The position numbers and the translations under genes are program-made. From contig CM055095.1 in assembly GCA_029204225.1 (NCBI GenBank), forward strand, positions 53,387,476 through 53,451,475: 64,000 nt of DNA, read 5' to 3'. The stretch is from Diphasiastrum complanatum (lineage: Eukaryota > Streptophyta > Lycopodiopsida > Lycopodiales > Lycopodiaceae). Every line of letters begins with the position of its first letter. Positions within the stretch are counted from its first letter, which is position 1. Of the stretch, positions 11,344-21,574 are shown one piece after another. The notes beneath the pieces were generated by a model. That model made no database searches. It saw only the letters and a program-made list of their open reading frames with translations, and was not told where the DNA came from.

Positions 11344-12788
11344 TCTGATCTACTTGCTTCTACTATCTTTGTCAAAATGCCGCACAAAATCTTATTAGAA
11401 GATTCGGCTTGGCCATTGCCTCTTGGGTAGTAAGGCGTGCTGAAACGATGGATCACAAAGAACTCTTCTAATAAGACCTTGATGGTCTCGTTGACAAAGT
11501 GAGTTCCCCGATCGCTAACTATCTCCACTGGGCATCCGAAGCGTACAATGATATTTTCGTAAAGGAATTTTGCAGTGGACCTAGCATCTGCTATGCAAAC
11601 TGCTTTGGCTTCAACCCACTTTGTGAGATAATCTGTAGCCACGATAATATATCGGGCTTGGGTACTGCGAGCGGCTGGGTGAATAGGGCCGATGTAATCA
11701 AGTCCCCACTTCTCAAATGGTGCTTGAGCCAATACAGGATGTAACGGCTCATAATTTGCCTTCGTTGGTCTATGTGCTCTCTGACATACATCACATTGCT
11801 TGATATATACCTCAGTATCCTTGTGCATTGTTGGCCACCAACAGCCAGATTGTAGAATCTTGCGTACTGTTACATTTGTTGCGAAGTGTCCGCCTCCCAT
11901 TGCTTCATGCGAGAGAGACATGATCTGACTTGTCTCATGGGACAGGATACAACGACGAATGATATTATCCGCCCCTCTTCGATATAGTTGGTCGGCAATC
12001 AACTGATATGGATGAGTTTTAAGTACAAGCTTCTGTTGTTGCGCCTTGGATAGTGACCGATCTGGTTGGCCGTCCATCAAATACTCAACTATGTCTGCGG
12101 CCCAATCGGGTACAACATCCACGTAAAATAAAGCAGCATCCGGTAACTCATCATCAGGCTGGGGATCCTTCTGTGTCAATTTGATTCTTGATACATGATC
12201 CGCCATATAATATTGCTTGCCTTTGCGTACCACTATTCGAAAATCAAACTCGAGCAACAAGAGTAACCATCTAGTGATTCTCCCTGTGTTGTAGGTTTTG
12301 TTGACTAGGTAGAGCAAAGGTTGATGATCAGTGTAGAATGCAAAATGAGTGGCCATAAGATAATGGCGAAACTTCTTGACCGCAAATATCATTGCCAAGG
12401 CTTCTCGCTCAATTGTTGAATAGTTGATTTCAGCATCGTTCAGTTGTCGACTGGCGAAGCGAATAGGAAAGTCTTTCTTGTACTCGCTTGGCTGGGTCAA
12501 TACTGCTCCTATAGCATTCTTTGATGTGTCAGTATGCACATGAAACTCAATTGTCCAATTGGGAGGCCATAAGATTGGTGCAGATATAAGTGCTTCCTTC
12601 AGCTTTTGGAAAGCTTGTAGGGCTTCCTCCGTCCAATGTGGATCAATTGTCAACTTGTAGATAGGACGTGCCAAATCTGCAAAGAATAGAATGAAGATTC
12701 GGTAGTAATTGGCATGTCCCATAAATACATAGACTCCACGAATCGTTCCAAGGGGTGGAAGATCCATGATAACACGTATCTTAGACAA
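11244..12788 (-). pseudogene. gypsy RNase H and integrase core
   Basis: A 514-residue frame. RNase H residues are visible: Asp in HVHTDTSKNAIG, Glu in TIEREALAMIFAV, Asp in FYTDHQPLLYL and the ADHVSR end. The zinc-binding HHCC region of integrase follows (SHEAMGGGHF, then KQCDVCQRAH). The DDE core has Asp in WGLDYIGPI, Asp in IVSDRGTHF and Glu in NGQAESSNK. All catalytic residues look present. The start methionine is not a true start: the frame is the continuation of RT after a frameshift, so the polyprotein is broken. Confidence 0.9.
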
Positions 12789-13617
12789 ATCAGTGGCGAT
12801 CCCGTGTCTAGATACAATATGGCCTCACGGTTTAGGGTATGTGTGACCCAAAATTGGCATTTCTCTGGGTCCAATGATATTTGAAATTTGTGGCATTGTA
12901 TAAGCACTCTTTCCAAGTGAGATAAGTGTTCATCATTAAATCCGTGCACGCAAAGATCATCGAGGAAGATCTCTAGGAATTTCTATAAATAGTCTTTGAA
13001 TGCCTTTTGCATGACGCACTGAAAAGAGCTAGGGGCATTACAAAGACCGAATGGCATGACCTTGTAGGCATATGTACCCCATTCAGTAGCAAATGCAATC
13101 ATGTGTTGATCCTCCGGTGCAATCTTCACTTGGTTGTAGCCACTGAAGCCATCCAAAAAATTGTAGACTTTCGCTCCAACCACTCGATCCAGGACGCTTT
13201 TTGTGAACGGTAAAGGAAAGCGATCCTTCCGTGTCACAGCATTAAGTGCCTTCAGATTGACACAAATCCGCATTTTGCCATTCTTCTTGGGAAAAATGAC
13301 TATGGGTAACACCCAATCTGTGTGCTCGATTCATAAATGAAATCGGCATTGAGCAACTTTTGCAACTCTTGCTCGATTAGCTCGGTGCAGTTCGGGTTGC
13401 AACGTTAATATCGGCTCACCTTTGGCGTTGCTCCTTCGACCAAAGGTATGGTGTGTTGGACTACAGACGATGGAATTCCTTTTAAATCTTCGTAAGACCA
13501 CACAAAGCTGTCTTTATACTCCATCAGTAACTTCTGTAGTTGGGTGAATTGTGAGGGTGTGAGTTGTGCTCCCACATGAACAATTTTCTCTTTATCTCCT
13601 GGCTCTGCTAGATTCAT
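12650..13617 (-). pseudogene. gypsy reverse transcriptase
   Basis: Three overlapping frames make up one RT. The region before RT includes the segment FVWSYEDLKGIPSSVVQH. The fingers and palm follow with IFPKKNGKMRICVNLKALN, FPLPFTKSVLD, FLDGFSGYNQVKIAPEDQ and MPFGLCNAPSSFQ. The catalytic box reads FLDDL instead of the usual YxDDF/I. At least two frame changes (near 13320-13400 and 12790) and one stop after AFKDYL interrupt it. Confidence 0.88.
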
Positions 13618-13662
13618 CGGTTGAGTGTGAGCCGGTCCCTCGTAGACTTGTTCTTCTTTTTT

Positions 13663-14139
13663 CTAATTTGCATCAGGTTCCCGTTGTGCTTTCGGCATCA
13701 TGATCACCACGTCGTCCAAGGTATAACTCTTGAAGTTTTCTGGCATATCATGGACTGGTGCCTTACTCGTTTCTTCCTTCAAAAGGTTGATCTTAGCATG
13801 ATTGGTGAGTGATATCTTGTGCATTGCTTCTGACATTCTTAAAGCTGATGTCAAAGCTTGGTCGGATGACCCTTGAGCATGCGATTCAGCAACTTTCTTT
13901 TTGCCTTGTATATTGTTGCTGGTTGGTGCTGCTTCTTTGCTCGTTATCTTCTGTTGAGGTTCTTTAACATTCGCCACATGGTTCTGAATGTCTTCATCCA
14001 CTGTTGCTATAGCCTCTTCGGGTAAATCACTCCACTTGATCACCTGATTGTATCTTTGCTTTTGTTGATTTTTCTTTGGTACAGGTGCTTTCGGTGGTGG
14101 CATCTTGGAGACTCTAGCATGTTGAGATTTCTGAGGCAA
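13663..14139 (-). pseudogene. gypsy protease-RT linker region
   Basis: 158 residues rich in Lys/Pro/Gln, ending with YTLDDVVIMMPKAQREPDAN. The outer element has a matching YTIEDVTIQLPQAQREPNSN segment just before its RT (about 20216-20275), so this is the spacer between protease and RT. Role unknown. Confidence 0.7.
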
Positions 14140-14149
14140 TTGCTCTTCC

Positions 14150-14560
14150 TATCAAGCACAAACTCTTCGAAGAAGAAGCTTCTGTTGTAGATGGAAGATC
14201 GGGTGTCAACCTTATCTACACTTCTTTGTATGAGAAGTGGAATCTACAAGGCCTAAAAGCTGCCAAGCTCGCCATCAAACTGGCTAATCAATCATGTGTG
14301 TGGCCAAAGGGGATTGTCGAAGACATTCCAGTCAAGATAGCAGGGGTACAATTTGTCATTACATTTGTGGTGATGGACATTCTTGAAACACCCACTGCCT
14401 ATCGAGTTTTGTTGGGACGACCTTGATTACGAATTGCACAAGTAGTTCATGATTTGGGGACCGGCAAAATCACATTTGAGAACAGAGAGCGGGTAGTAAA
14501 AGTGGATCCCTCCACATGGGCGGTGAAGCCTGTACCACCCAAAGCTGATGACCTCTCCCA
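14150..14560 (+). pseudogene. gypsy aspartic protease segment, inverted within its element
   Basis: Reads on the plus strand while gag, RT and integrase of the same element read on the minus strand. FEEEASVVDGRSGVNLIY carries the aspartic protease site (usual DGGSGVN; one Gly replaced by Arg). YRVLLGRP with a stop, VHDLGTGKITFENRE and STWAVKPV follow, in the same order as the outer element's protease (DGGSGVN, then LLGRPW, then VHDWSKGRVTFGN at 19065-19350). The most likely explanation is an inversion of about 400 bp in place; its edges fall near 14140-14150 and 14560-14570. Confidence 0.8.
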
Positions 14561-14569
14561 AGCCGATCC

Positions 14570-16627
14570 CACGTTCAGAACATTGTTGGCTTCTTCAAAA
14601 TCGGTGCAAAATAATGGTTCTTTGGAAGGTGTGTCTGATTCAATGTTCAACCAATCTGACAAGACGCCCTTTGCTTGAGGTGCAAGTCGAAGGAACTCTC
14701 CAATAGAGATATTCATTCTGCTGGATAAGATGCTCGTTATTAGTTCCGTCCTTGGAGCTTCAGGTTCTGCCATATGGAATGGTTCTTCCCGATGGTGTAG
14801 TCGCACGTTCACATATGATCTGTGTGGTGAACCTTGTGGTGCGTTCGCATGCTGATTCCTTTCTGGTGCAATGTCTTGAGGAGCTATCGGTTGATGTGCA
14901 GCTTGAGCAGCTTCCTCCGCTTGTGCTTCTTGTATCCAATGCTTGATCTTCTAATATTGTCTTTGTTCATCCTTCACATTTGGATAAGGTAATCTCGCTC
15001 CTCCTGATGTTGAAGGTTGGTCATCTAGCACTGATACAGAGTGTGGTGATGATGGAGCTACCTCCTTGCGCTTTTGTGCTCGCGTAACAGCTATCACTGG
15101 AACGTTGCAATAGGGAGGTCTCCTTGGTATAGTTGAGTGTGGAGTTGTGCTGGGGCTTGCTGATTGAACTGCAATCCAATTCAATGGTGCGCTGGTGCTG
15201 GCTCTCAATGGACAATTCTTGTAGCAATGTCCATATCCACACTCACGACAGAAGGGCATATAAATTCCTTTGTTTGGACATTCTACAATCCTATGTCCTT
15301 CCCCACATCCATAACATCCATATAATCTGCCCCCTTGGCGTTGTGACTGTGCAGCGTATGTGGCATAATACTCATTAATAGCAGGATCGATGAATGGTTC
15401 ATCAGGTCCATACCATTGTTGCATTTTCTGTTGGAAAAATGTTTCAGCTTCTGCCGCTGTGAGATTCACCTGGGCTGCTTGAGGATTATTTGGCCCTGGT
15501 TGTGATGGTAGTGCCATTCTTTGTTGTTGAGGGCCTGGTCCAAGCCTTGGTGCTGCATTAGGTGCTCCTTGATGGTAATTATAAGAGACCTGGAATTGAG
15601 TTCTCTTTTGCTGTATGATCCGTGGGTTGTAGGGGCAATACGTAGTGTCATGCGAGGACGCATTGCACAGATGACAATATTTGTGCGTCAGCTTCAAATT
15701 CTGCTTCAGTACCCGACACTCGTTGGAAGCGTGATTTTGGGTACAAATGGGACACCAAACATTGTCTTGTCGAGGATACTGCTGCTGATAAGGATCTGGT
15801 TGTGGTGCTGCAGTATTTTGAAGAGCCTTAAGTTTTTGGTCAAATTGGACTGTGAGTTGCTCCATTTGCTGCTTGTGTAACTTCATGATCTGTTCCATCA
15901 TCGATTCATTGGACAAGCTTGTAGAGGCTGAGGTTGATGCAATTGAAAGAGTTGAAGCATGAAGAGATGTAGTTCCTGGTGTAGAATCATCATCTGATCC
16001 TTCATCTTCTTCTCTCATTGCATCTTCCATAGCTTCGTGCAATGTGGCATATTGCTCCCGTCTTTTCAGCTCTTGTTTGATGCTTCTAGGTAGTCCCGCT
16101 AGGAACCACATAATGATCGCATGATCAGGAGTAAGCTCCGCATTACACTCGGATCTCAGGTGTTTGATCCGTTCGATGTAGTCTCTGACCCTTTCTCTTT
16201 TTGCCATCTTGATTTTGCTAAGCAAGAGGAACGGGTCTTCAAGAAACTTTTGCGGCTTAAATCTGGTGATTAAAGCTGCTTATACCACTTCCCAGTCTGT
16301 TTGTTCTTGTGTCTTCTGATTAAAAAACCAATCTAAAGCCACTCCTGTCAGGGACATTGGAAACAGCTTCAGTTTTTCTGCTGAGGTGGTTTCACCATAG
16401 ATCTCGCATGCTTGCCCATAGATCTACAAGAATCTGATAGGATCTGTGGATCCATCAAATTTGGGCAATTCCAATCTGGGAGATCTTCTGATTGCTTGTA
16501 GAAGTACCGCTGGGATAGGAATATTTTGATCCATTAGATTTGGCTGATTTGGTCGGATCTCTTCCGCTGCTGCTTGATGTAGCTCTGGATTCTCTGTAGG
16601 TAGTATTCTACCAGATCTCAATCTCAT
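14570..16627 (-). pseudogene. gypsy gag polyprotein
   Basis: The start at 16627 begins MRLRSGRILPTENPELHQ, and the capsid region runs on in the same frame with two in-frame stops (about 16424 and 16282): MSLTGVALDWFFN is the retrotransposon-gag core. The long open part (14951-16225) has RERVRDYIERIKHLRSECN, an acidic block, a Ser-rich stretch, a Gln-rich linker and several zinc knuckles (CHLCNASSHDTTYC, CYGCGEGHRIVEC, CRECGYGHCYKNC). In another frame, 14570-14812 holds FLRLAPQAKGVLSDWL, the conserved segment before protease. It would package RNA into particles if intact. Confidence 0.88.
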
Positions 16628-16919
16628 TCACTGTGCAGATTTGATACAATGTGAAGGTATATGGCAACAGTGGATCTAAGTGGATCTTGTTCGGGTGCTG
16701 ATCAGTGGTTGATGATTGGAAGAGATGAAAGGAACACAAATAACTAACAAATTTTACAGGATGACAATTGAAATGGTTATTGAGAGATGAGTGTATGGTG
16801 GCACATATTTGAATGGAGTTGATCACACACAAAAAAAATGGATGTTGTAACGGCGCAGTTGGCAACAATGGTGAGTGATAGAGCCTCGATGGTGCCAGGG
16901 CGGGTGGGTCCGGGGCCTA

Positions 16920-17810
16920 ACTGATATATGTTTTATCACAGTGTATTACCACTTTACGAAGCTCGGCGAAGATTCTTGTTGGCGAAGTATGGTTCAGCGA
17001 AGGTTCTGAAAACAATTTGGACACGATTTGGACTGGGAACCTTCGCCACTATCTTTCTGATGGAGACTAACCTTTGCCGAGCTGCTGGGAAGTACAGATT
17101 GATGATCAGAGGGCTGGCGAAGATTAGGCGAAGATTATCATGGCAAAATAATAGTCTGGCGAAGGTTCAGAAGGCAATTTGGCACTTTTGAGAGCTTGAA
17201 ACGTTCGCTGGACTAGTTATAGGTAATATTAACCTTCGCCCACTTCACAGATACTTCAAAACAATGTTTTATGACTATTATGAGATCGGCCAAGATTAAT
17301 GATATACTGGCGAAGGTTTATGAAGGTTGGCGAAGGCTCAAGGGACTTAAATTTCTCTTTGAGTACTGGAAATGTTTGCCTGACCACTTATTCTCAGTAT
17401 TAACCTTCGCCAACCTCACTGAAGCTAGAAAACATGGAAAAGTAGCTACTGGCAAATGGGCGAAGGTTTACAGTAAGTACTTTTGCAGATATTGAAGTTG
17501 GCGAGGGTTCTGATGGCAAATTCCTATTTTTGGTGAGCAAGAACCTTCGCCAGAGCTCGTACACTCAGCATTAACCTTCGCCAACCTCCATGATGGCTCT
17601 GAAGCTGAAAATGAAGCTGGGCGAAGGTTGTCTGGGGTGTTTTGGGCTACTTTGAGATTCTGAACATTTTTTACAAAGGTTTTTTCATTATTATTTTGGG
17701 TTGTTTTTGGCAATTTTGGCAAACTGGCTGGGAAATAACCTTCGCCTGACTAGTTGTAGGTACTGATGGTGTGGTAGAACGTACTGCCAGGTGGGCGAAG
17801 GTTGGTTTGA
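16920..17810. repeat. leader array with alternating inverted decamers (GGCGAAGGTT)
   Basis: The untranslated leader of the nested gypsy element carries about twenty exact or near-exact copies of GGCGAAGGTT in both orientations. Exact plus copies start at 17158, 17309, 17459, 17620 and 17794. Exact AACCTTCGCC copies start at 17038, 17231, 17402, 17542, 17573 and 17737. Near copies occur at 16965, 16981, 16996, 17069, 17116, 17127, 17329 and 17500. Orientations mostly alternate, and like copies recur every 140-175 bp, so a diverged tandem unit of about 160 bp with one inverted decamer pair is likely. The RNA could form a series of hairpins. Confidence 0.85.
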
Positions 17811-18111
17811 GTAGATCAGAAAGTTATGAGGTCTGATAGGTGTTTTTGGGCTCTTTTTTGGACAGTTTGTCAAAACTACATGGTTTTTTCTATTTTTCTG
17901 ATTTTTAGGATTTATGGAAGAGATAGGGTGCTGGGATCTGATGTTTTTAACCTCTGAATCTCCCTCCATAGATCATACAAGCAACAAATCATGAAAAAAC
18001 AACAAATCTGACCTCTACTCCACACTAAACTACCCCCCACGCATCCATTCCACAAGCAAAAATCACAAGATGAATGCATGCAAGCTAAAAAGCAAAAAAA
18101 TGCTAATCTAT

Positions 18112-18129
18112 TCCCCGGCAACGGCTCCA
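18112..18129 (-). promoter_or_regulatory. primer-binding site for tRNA-Asp
   Basis: The minus strand reads TGGAGCCGTTGCCGGGGA, six bases inside the 5' LTR. It matches the complement of the 3' end of plant tRNA-Asp(GUC) with one difference (TGGCGCC expected). Confidence 0.85.
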
Positions 18130-18135
18130 AAAAAT

Positions 18136-18400
18136 TGTAGCGGCCTTGGTTCACCTGTCACGCATAGATTCGTTCCCAAGGGAATAGTGCTTCCCTTGCG
18201 AAGTTAGCTTGCAAATCCTACTCTAACCACGCCTAGATTAACCACATCTAACTATCCACCCTACTTTAACCACAAGCATGAGAAGGAAGAATAGATTACA
18301 ACGGGGGAGGTGCTTACATCCTATCCTCTCTACTCTCTTAGAAATCATTAACAACATGCAAGTAGAGAGAAGAAGCAAATGGAAAGCAAATACAAAATGC

Positions 18401-18496
<96 letters not shown>

Positions 18497-18944
18497 CAAG
18501 GATGTTCAAATCTCATTTGGGCATAATCTCCTCCTCCTATTGAACATGGAAATATGGTACAAAGGGTGCCTTTTTATGGATGGGAAAGGCCCTTGTCCCT
18601 TTCTCCTATTGGTTAATTACAATGGCAAGGATCCTAATCCAAGCCTCCTAAACTAATACAAAATGAATCTAATGGTTCCTTGAGAAAGCACAAGGGCACT
18701 CACATGATTCATGTGAGTTCTAATTTGGGCCCTTTTAGCCTTTTTATTAACAACTTGACTTAGGGCCTCTAATGTCATTTTAGAGTTTTAGGCCCCTGGT
18801 CACTTATTCCTAATTCTACAAGTTCTACAAAACCAAATTGCGTGCTCATTGGGTTGGGCTTATACACGCAAGAAGTCAGTGCCCTCGCACTTATTGCTCT
18901 ACATGTACAGTGTACTATGGTGGGGCCCCACTAAGTGCCCAACA
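18136..18944 (-). repeat. 5' LTR of nested gypsy element
   Basis: 809 bp, co-linear with 9916-10668. Carries a (GA)45 tract at 18405-18494. Ends in TG/CA and is followed by the ACCAC duplication. Confidence 0.93.
18405..18494. repeat. (GA)45 microsatellite inside the 5' LTR
   Basis: Perfect run. It is almost three times as long as the same tract in the partner LTR, so the expansion or contraction happened after insertion. Confidence 0.95.
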
Positions 18945-18949
18945 ACCAC
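18945..18949. repeat. target-site duplication, right copy (ACCAC)
   Basis: Identical to 9911-9915. Confidence 0.92.
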
Positions 18950-19764
18950 CCCTGATGAGCTGTCCGAAATGCCATTACACCTCACAAATCCGCTCAGTGA
19001 AAGGGGCAATATCAAGATTCTAGCTACCCATCGCCAATCTCGCGAAGTCCTAGCTATACTGGATGGTGGCTCAGGTGTCAACATCATTTCTACCTCCCTC
19101 ATGTTAGAATGGAATCTGAGAGACAAACTCACCAAACCCACTTGTCAGATCGGGATGGCTAATCAAATTGTGGTCCGACCTACCGGTTTCCTCCCACAAG
19201 TTCTGATCAAACTAGGAGGGCAAAATTTTCTATAGACCTAATCATACTTGATATCCCTAGTAATGTTTATTCCTTCGAGTTACTACTTGGTCGCCCATGG
19301 CTCACTAATGCAAGAGTTGTTCATGACTGGAGCAAAGGACGAGTCACCTTTGGAAATAGAGACAGCTCTATTACCACTGATTCATCTGGCAAACTCAAAT
19401 CCGCACGTTTCCACGACAAGGGATCATCTACTACAAATTCAGTGTTTGAGCCATACCAGTTCACTCAAGAAAAATGTCATTATGTTGAATCTACTGATAT
19501 CATAAACTGGAGCCATAGTTTGGCTACCATTGATTGTGTAAATGTCGATTATTGTGCTCAACTTCAGGATGATTGTACTTATATGCAGCTGGCTGATAAC
19601 GAACAAAATCCTGATCTAGATCACACCCCTATATTCATTAATATCAATTTTATTGATATTCTTCCACACATTGATGAGTTGTTAAATGTTGCATGGCTAC
19701 CTACTAATGAATCAGAATATTTATTTGTAGATGACGAAATGTCTTACGAATTCAGAATTGCCTA
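18950..19764 (+). pseudogene. outer gypsy element, protease and following spacer
   Basis: Continues the gag at 8661-9910 after the insertion. The protease site is intact (AILDGGSGVNIIS at about 19051-19090). After a frame change come LLLGRPWLTNARVVHDWSK and RVTFGNRDSS. A spacer frame of about 107 residues (19442-19765) has no known domain. Two frameshifts and a stop near 19234 break it. Confidence 0.8.
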
Positions 19765-21111
19765 AAAGATTTGGACATTTCTGATATTCAAATCCTTAAC
19801 TACATGGAGGCACTTCCACAACATTCATTGAAAGTGAAACCAGTTGCCAAGGTTACGGTCGAAAAACATGATACCAAGCTATACCATGTCAAACGACCAA
19901 ACTATTCATAGGACCTCTATGAGGAGAAAACAATTTTTCAAATCGACGATGGGATCCTTCATGATGTGCCACCACTTCCTCATCTACATACCTCACATCC
20001 TCCAAAGCCACAACCTCGTGGCCACACCATGAAATAAAAGATGAAGAAATCCCTACAAATCCAGTCGCCTAGAGACCTTACCGCTGCTAGGAAAGTCCCT
20101 AATTTCTCATCTGCTCATACGCCACTCCCCGAACCTTGCAAGTCACCATCCAGACAGTTGAAAGACAAGGCCCCCTCGAATCTCCAACACATGATGTGCC
20201 TGGATATTTTGAAGACTATACGATCGAGGATGTGACCATCCAATTACCACAAGCTCAACGTGAGCCAAACAGTAATTCACCCTACGAAGGCCTTGCCCGA
20301 ACCATCACTCTCTTCTTGAGTGAGCCCAATGAAAGTAACAAATACATTGTCCTCAGGGCTCATCTCAATCGAGAACAACGTAAAAGGCTTGAGAAGCTTT
20401 TGCGCAAATATCAGCATGTCTTTGCTTGGTCCTATAAAGACATGAAAAGTTGTGCATTGTATTCTCCTTAAAGCGAGTGTGAGACCAACTGCTAGCCAAT
20501 CCTACCGATGTAATCCGATCTATAAGGCCAGAATCAAAGAAGAATTACAACACTTGTTAGATGCAGGATTCATCTATGAAATCGAACATACTGAGTGGGT
20601 CTCCCCAATCGTCATCGTTCCTAAGAAAAATGGAAAACTCCGCATCTGTGTTGACTTTAAAAAACTTAATGTCGTCACAGAACATGATCATTTTCCATTA
20701 CCTTTTAGAGAACCCATCTTAGAAAATCTAGTAGGAGATGAGGCCTACTCGTTCTTAGATGGCTTTAGCGGATACAATATGATTCAAATTGTTGAAGAAG
20801 ATCAACATAAGACTGCAGAATGGAGAACCTTCTGTTGGAATGCTCCTAGCACTTTCTAGCATGTTATGCAAGCTGTCTTTTCTCAGCAGATGGGATATAC
20901 CCTAGAGGCGCACATTCAGAAGAAACACGTCATCTATCTGTGCTTACAAAAAATTTTATTTAATGTCAACGCTTCGGCCTGTCCTTGAACCCTGAAAAAT
21001 GCCAAATCTGGATAACACATGGTATTGTGTTAGGACATATCATTTCACAAAACAACATCGCAACTGACCCTAACAAGATTCTGATGTTATGGCCATATTC
21101 GGTTAAGGACC
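19765..21111 (+). pseudogene. outer gypsy element, reverse transcriptase, 3'-truncated
   Basis: A spacer with LNYMEALPQHSLKVKP leads to the pre-RT block (ANLNREQR-like RAHLNREQRKRLEKLLRKY, VFAWSYKDMK). RT motifs follow: PIVIVPKKNGKLRICVDFKK, FPLPFREPILE, FLDGFSGYNMIQI. The catalytic segment is deleted or degraded after about 20860. The last recognisable part is a LGHIISQNNIATDPNKI-like stretch near 21030-21080. RNase H, integrase and 3' LTR are missing; the sequence changes into another LTR at 21112. Confidence 0.82.
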
Positions 21112-21561
21112 TGGAATAGTCCTAATATGGTAGACCGGCCCTCCAGTACTCAAGATTATTGGTTACGCCATGATTTAATTCCTTGTCAAGGCCAATTTGT
21201 GACTAATTACCTTGAGAGGACCCAGACACTCTAATTGAGACATTTGGAGCATTCCATATCTGTGTGACAGATAAAGACAGGAGGACTGCATGAAGAGATG
21301 AGACCTATTTATAGTTGACCTGCATGGGGGTTGCATGGTTTCATGCACAAGACTCTACTCTCTATATAATGAGGTGGGGATTCTCCCGTCGACATAGTGG
21401 GTTTAGGTTACCACTTTCTCTTTTCTCCTCTTACTTCACATGGCATGGCTTGGGGGCTAGATATAGGTTTGATCTAGGATTGGTTGGGTGGTTTGGCTCC
21501 ATAGTCTCTTCTATTGTGTTTCCTATCCTCATCTTTGGGAAAATCCTATGGGGTCTTTACA
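21112..21561 (+). repeat. LTR of an iMet-primed retroelement (plus orientation)
   Basis: About 450 bp starting TGGAATAGTCC and ending CTTTACA one base before a tRNA-iMet primer site. A TATA-like CTATATAAT is near 21361-21369. It is homologous, in inverted orientation, to 25649-26107: shared blocks include GGAATA..TCCT, GAGGRCCCAGAC, TGGCTTGGGGG and ATTGGTTGGGTGGTT. The left edge cuts into the gypsy RT remnant, which fixes the boundary. Confidence 0.75.
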
Positions 21562-21562
21562 T

Positions 21563-21574
21563 TGGTATCAGAGC
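21563..21574 (+). promoter_or_regulatory. primer-binding site for initiator tRNA-Met
   Basis: TGGTATCAGAGC is a perfect match to the usual plant copia and gypsy primer site. Located one base inside the LTR end. Confidence 0.85.

Larger units (their letters stand above)
9916..18944 (-). mobile_element. nested Ty3/gypsy LTR retrotransposon with complete ends
   Basis: Two direct LTRs begin TGTAGCGG and end GCCCAACA as read on the plus strand. They are flanked by a perfect 5-bp duplication ACCAC at 9911-9915 and 18945-18949. Minus-strand order: LTR (18136-18944), PBS for tRNA-Asp, about 1.5 kb leader, gag, displaced protease, RT, RNase H, integrase, purine tract, LTR (9916-10668). The LTRs differ by scattered substitutions and by GA-tract length, so the insertion is fairly recent compared with its neighbours. 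Stops, frameshifts and the inverted protease block make it non-autonomous now. It interrupts a related gypsy element of opposite orientation. Confidence 0.95.

Noticed and set aside
14447-14678. Two overlapping opposite frames both looking coding
   Set aside because: Each is real only on its own side of the inversion edge near 14560; the rest is antisense shadow.
18238-18526. Arg-Glu/Leu-Ser repeat frames in the gypsy LTRs (also 10018-10381)
   Set aside because: Products of the GA tract in non-coding LTR sequence.
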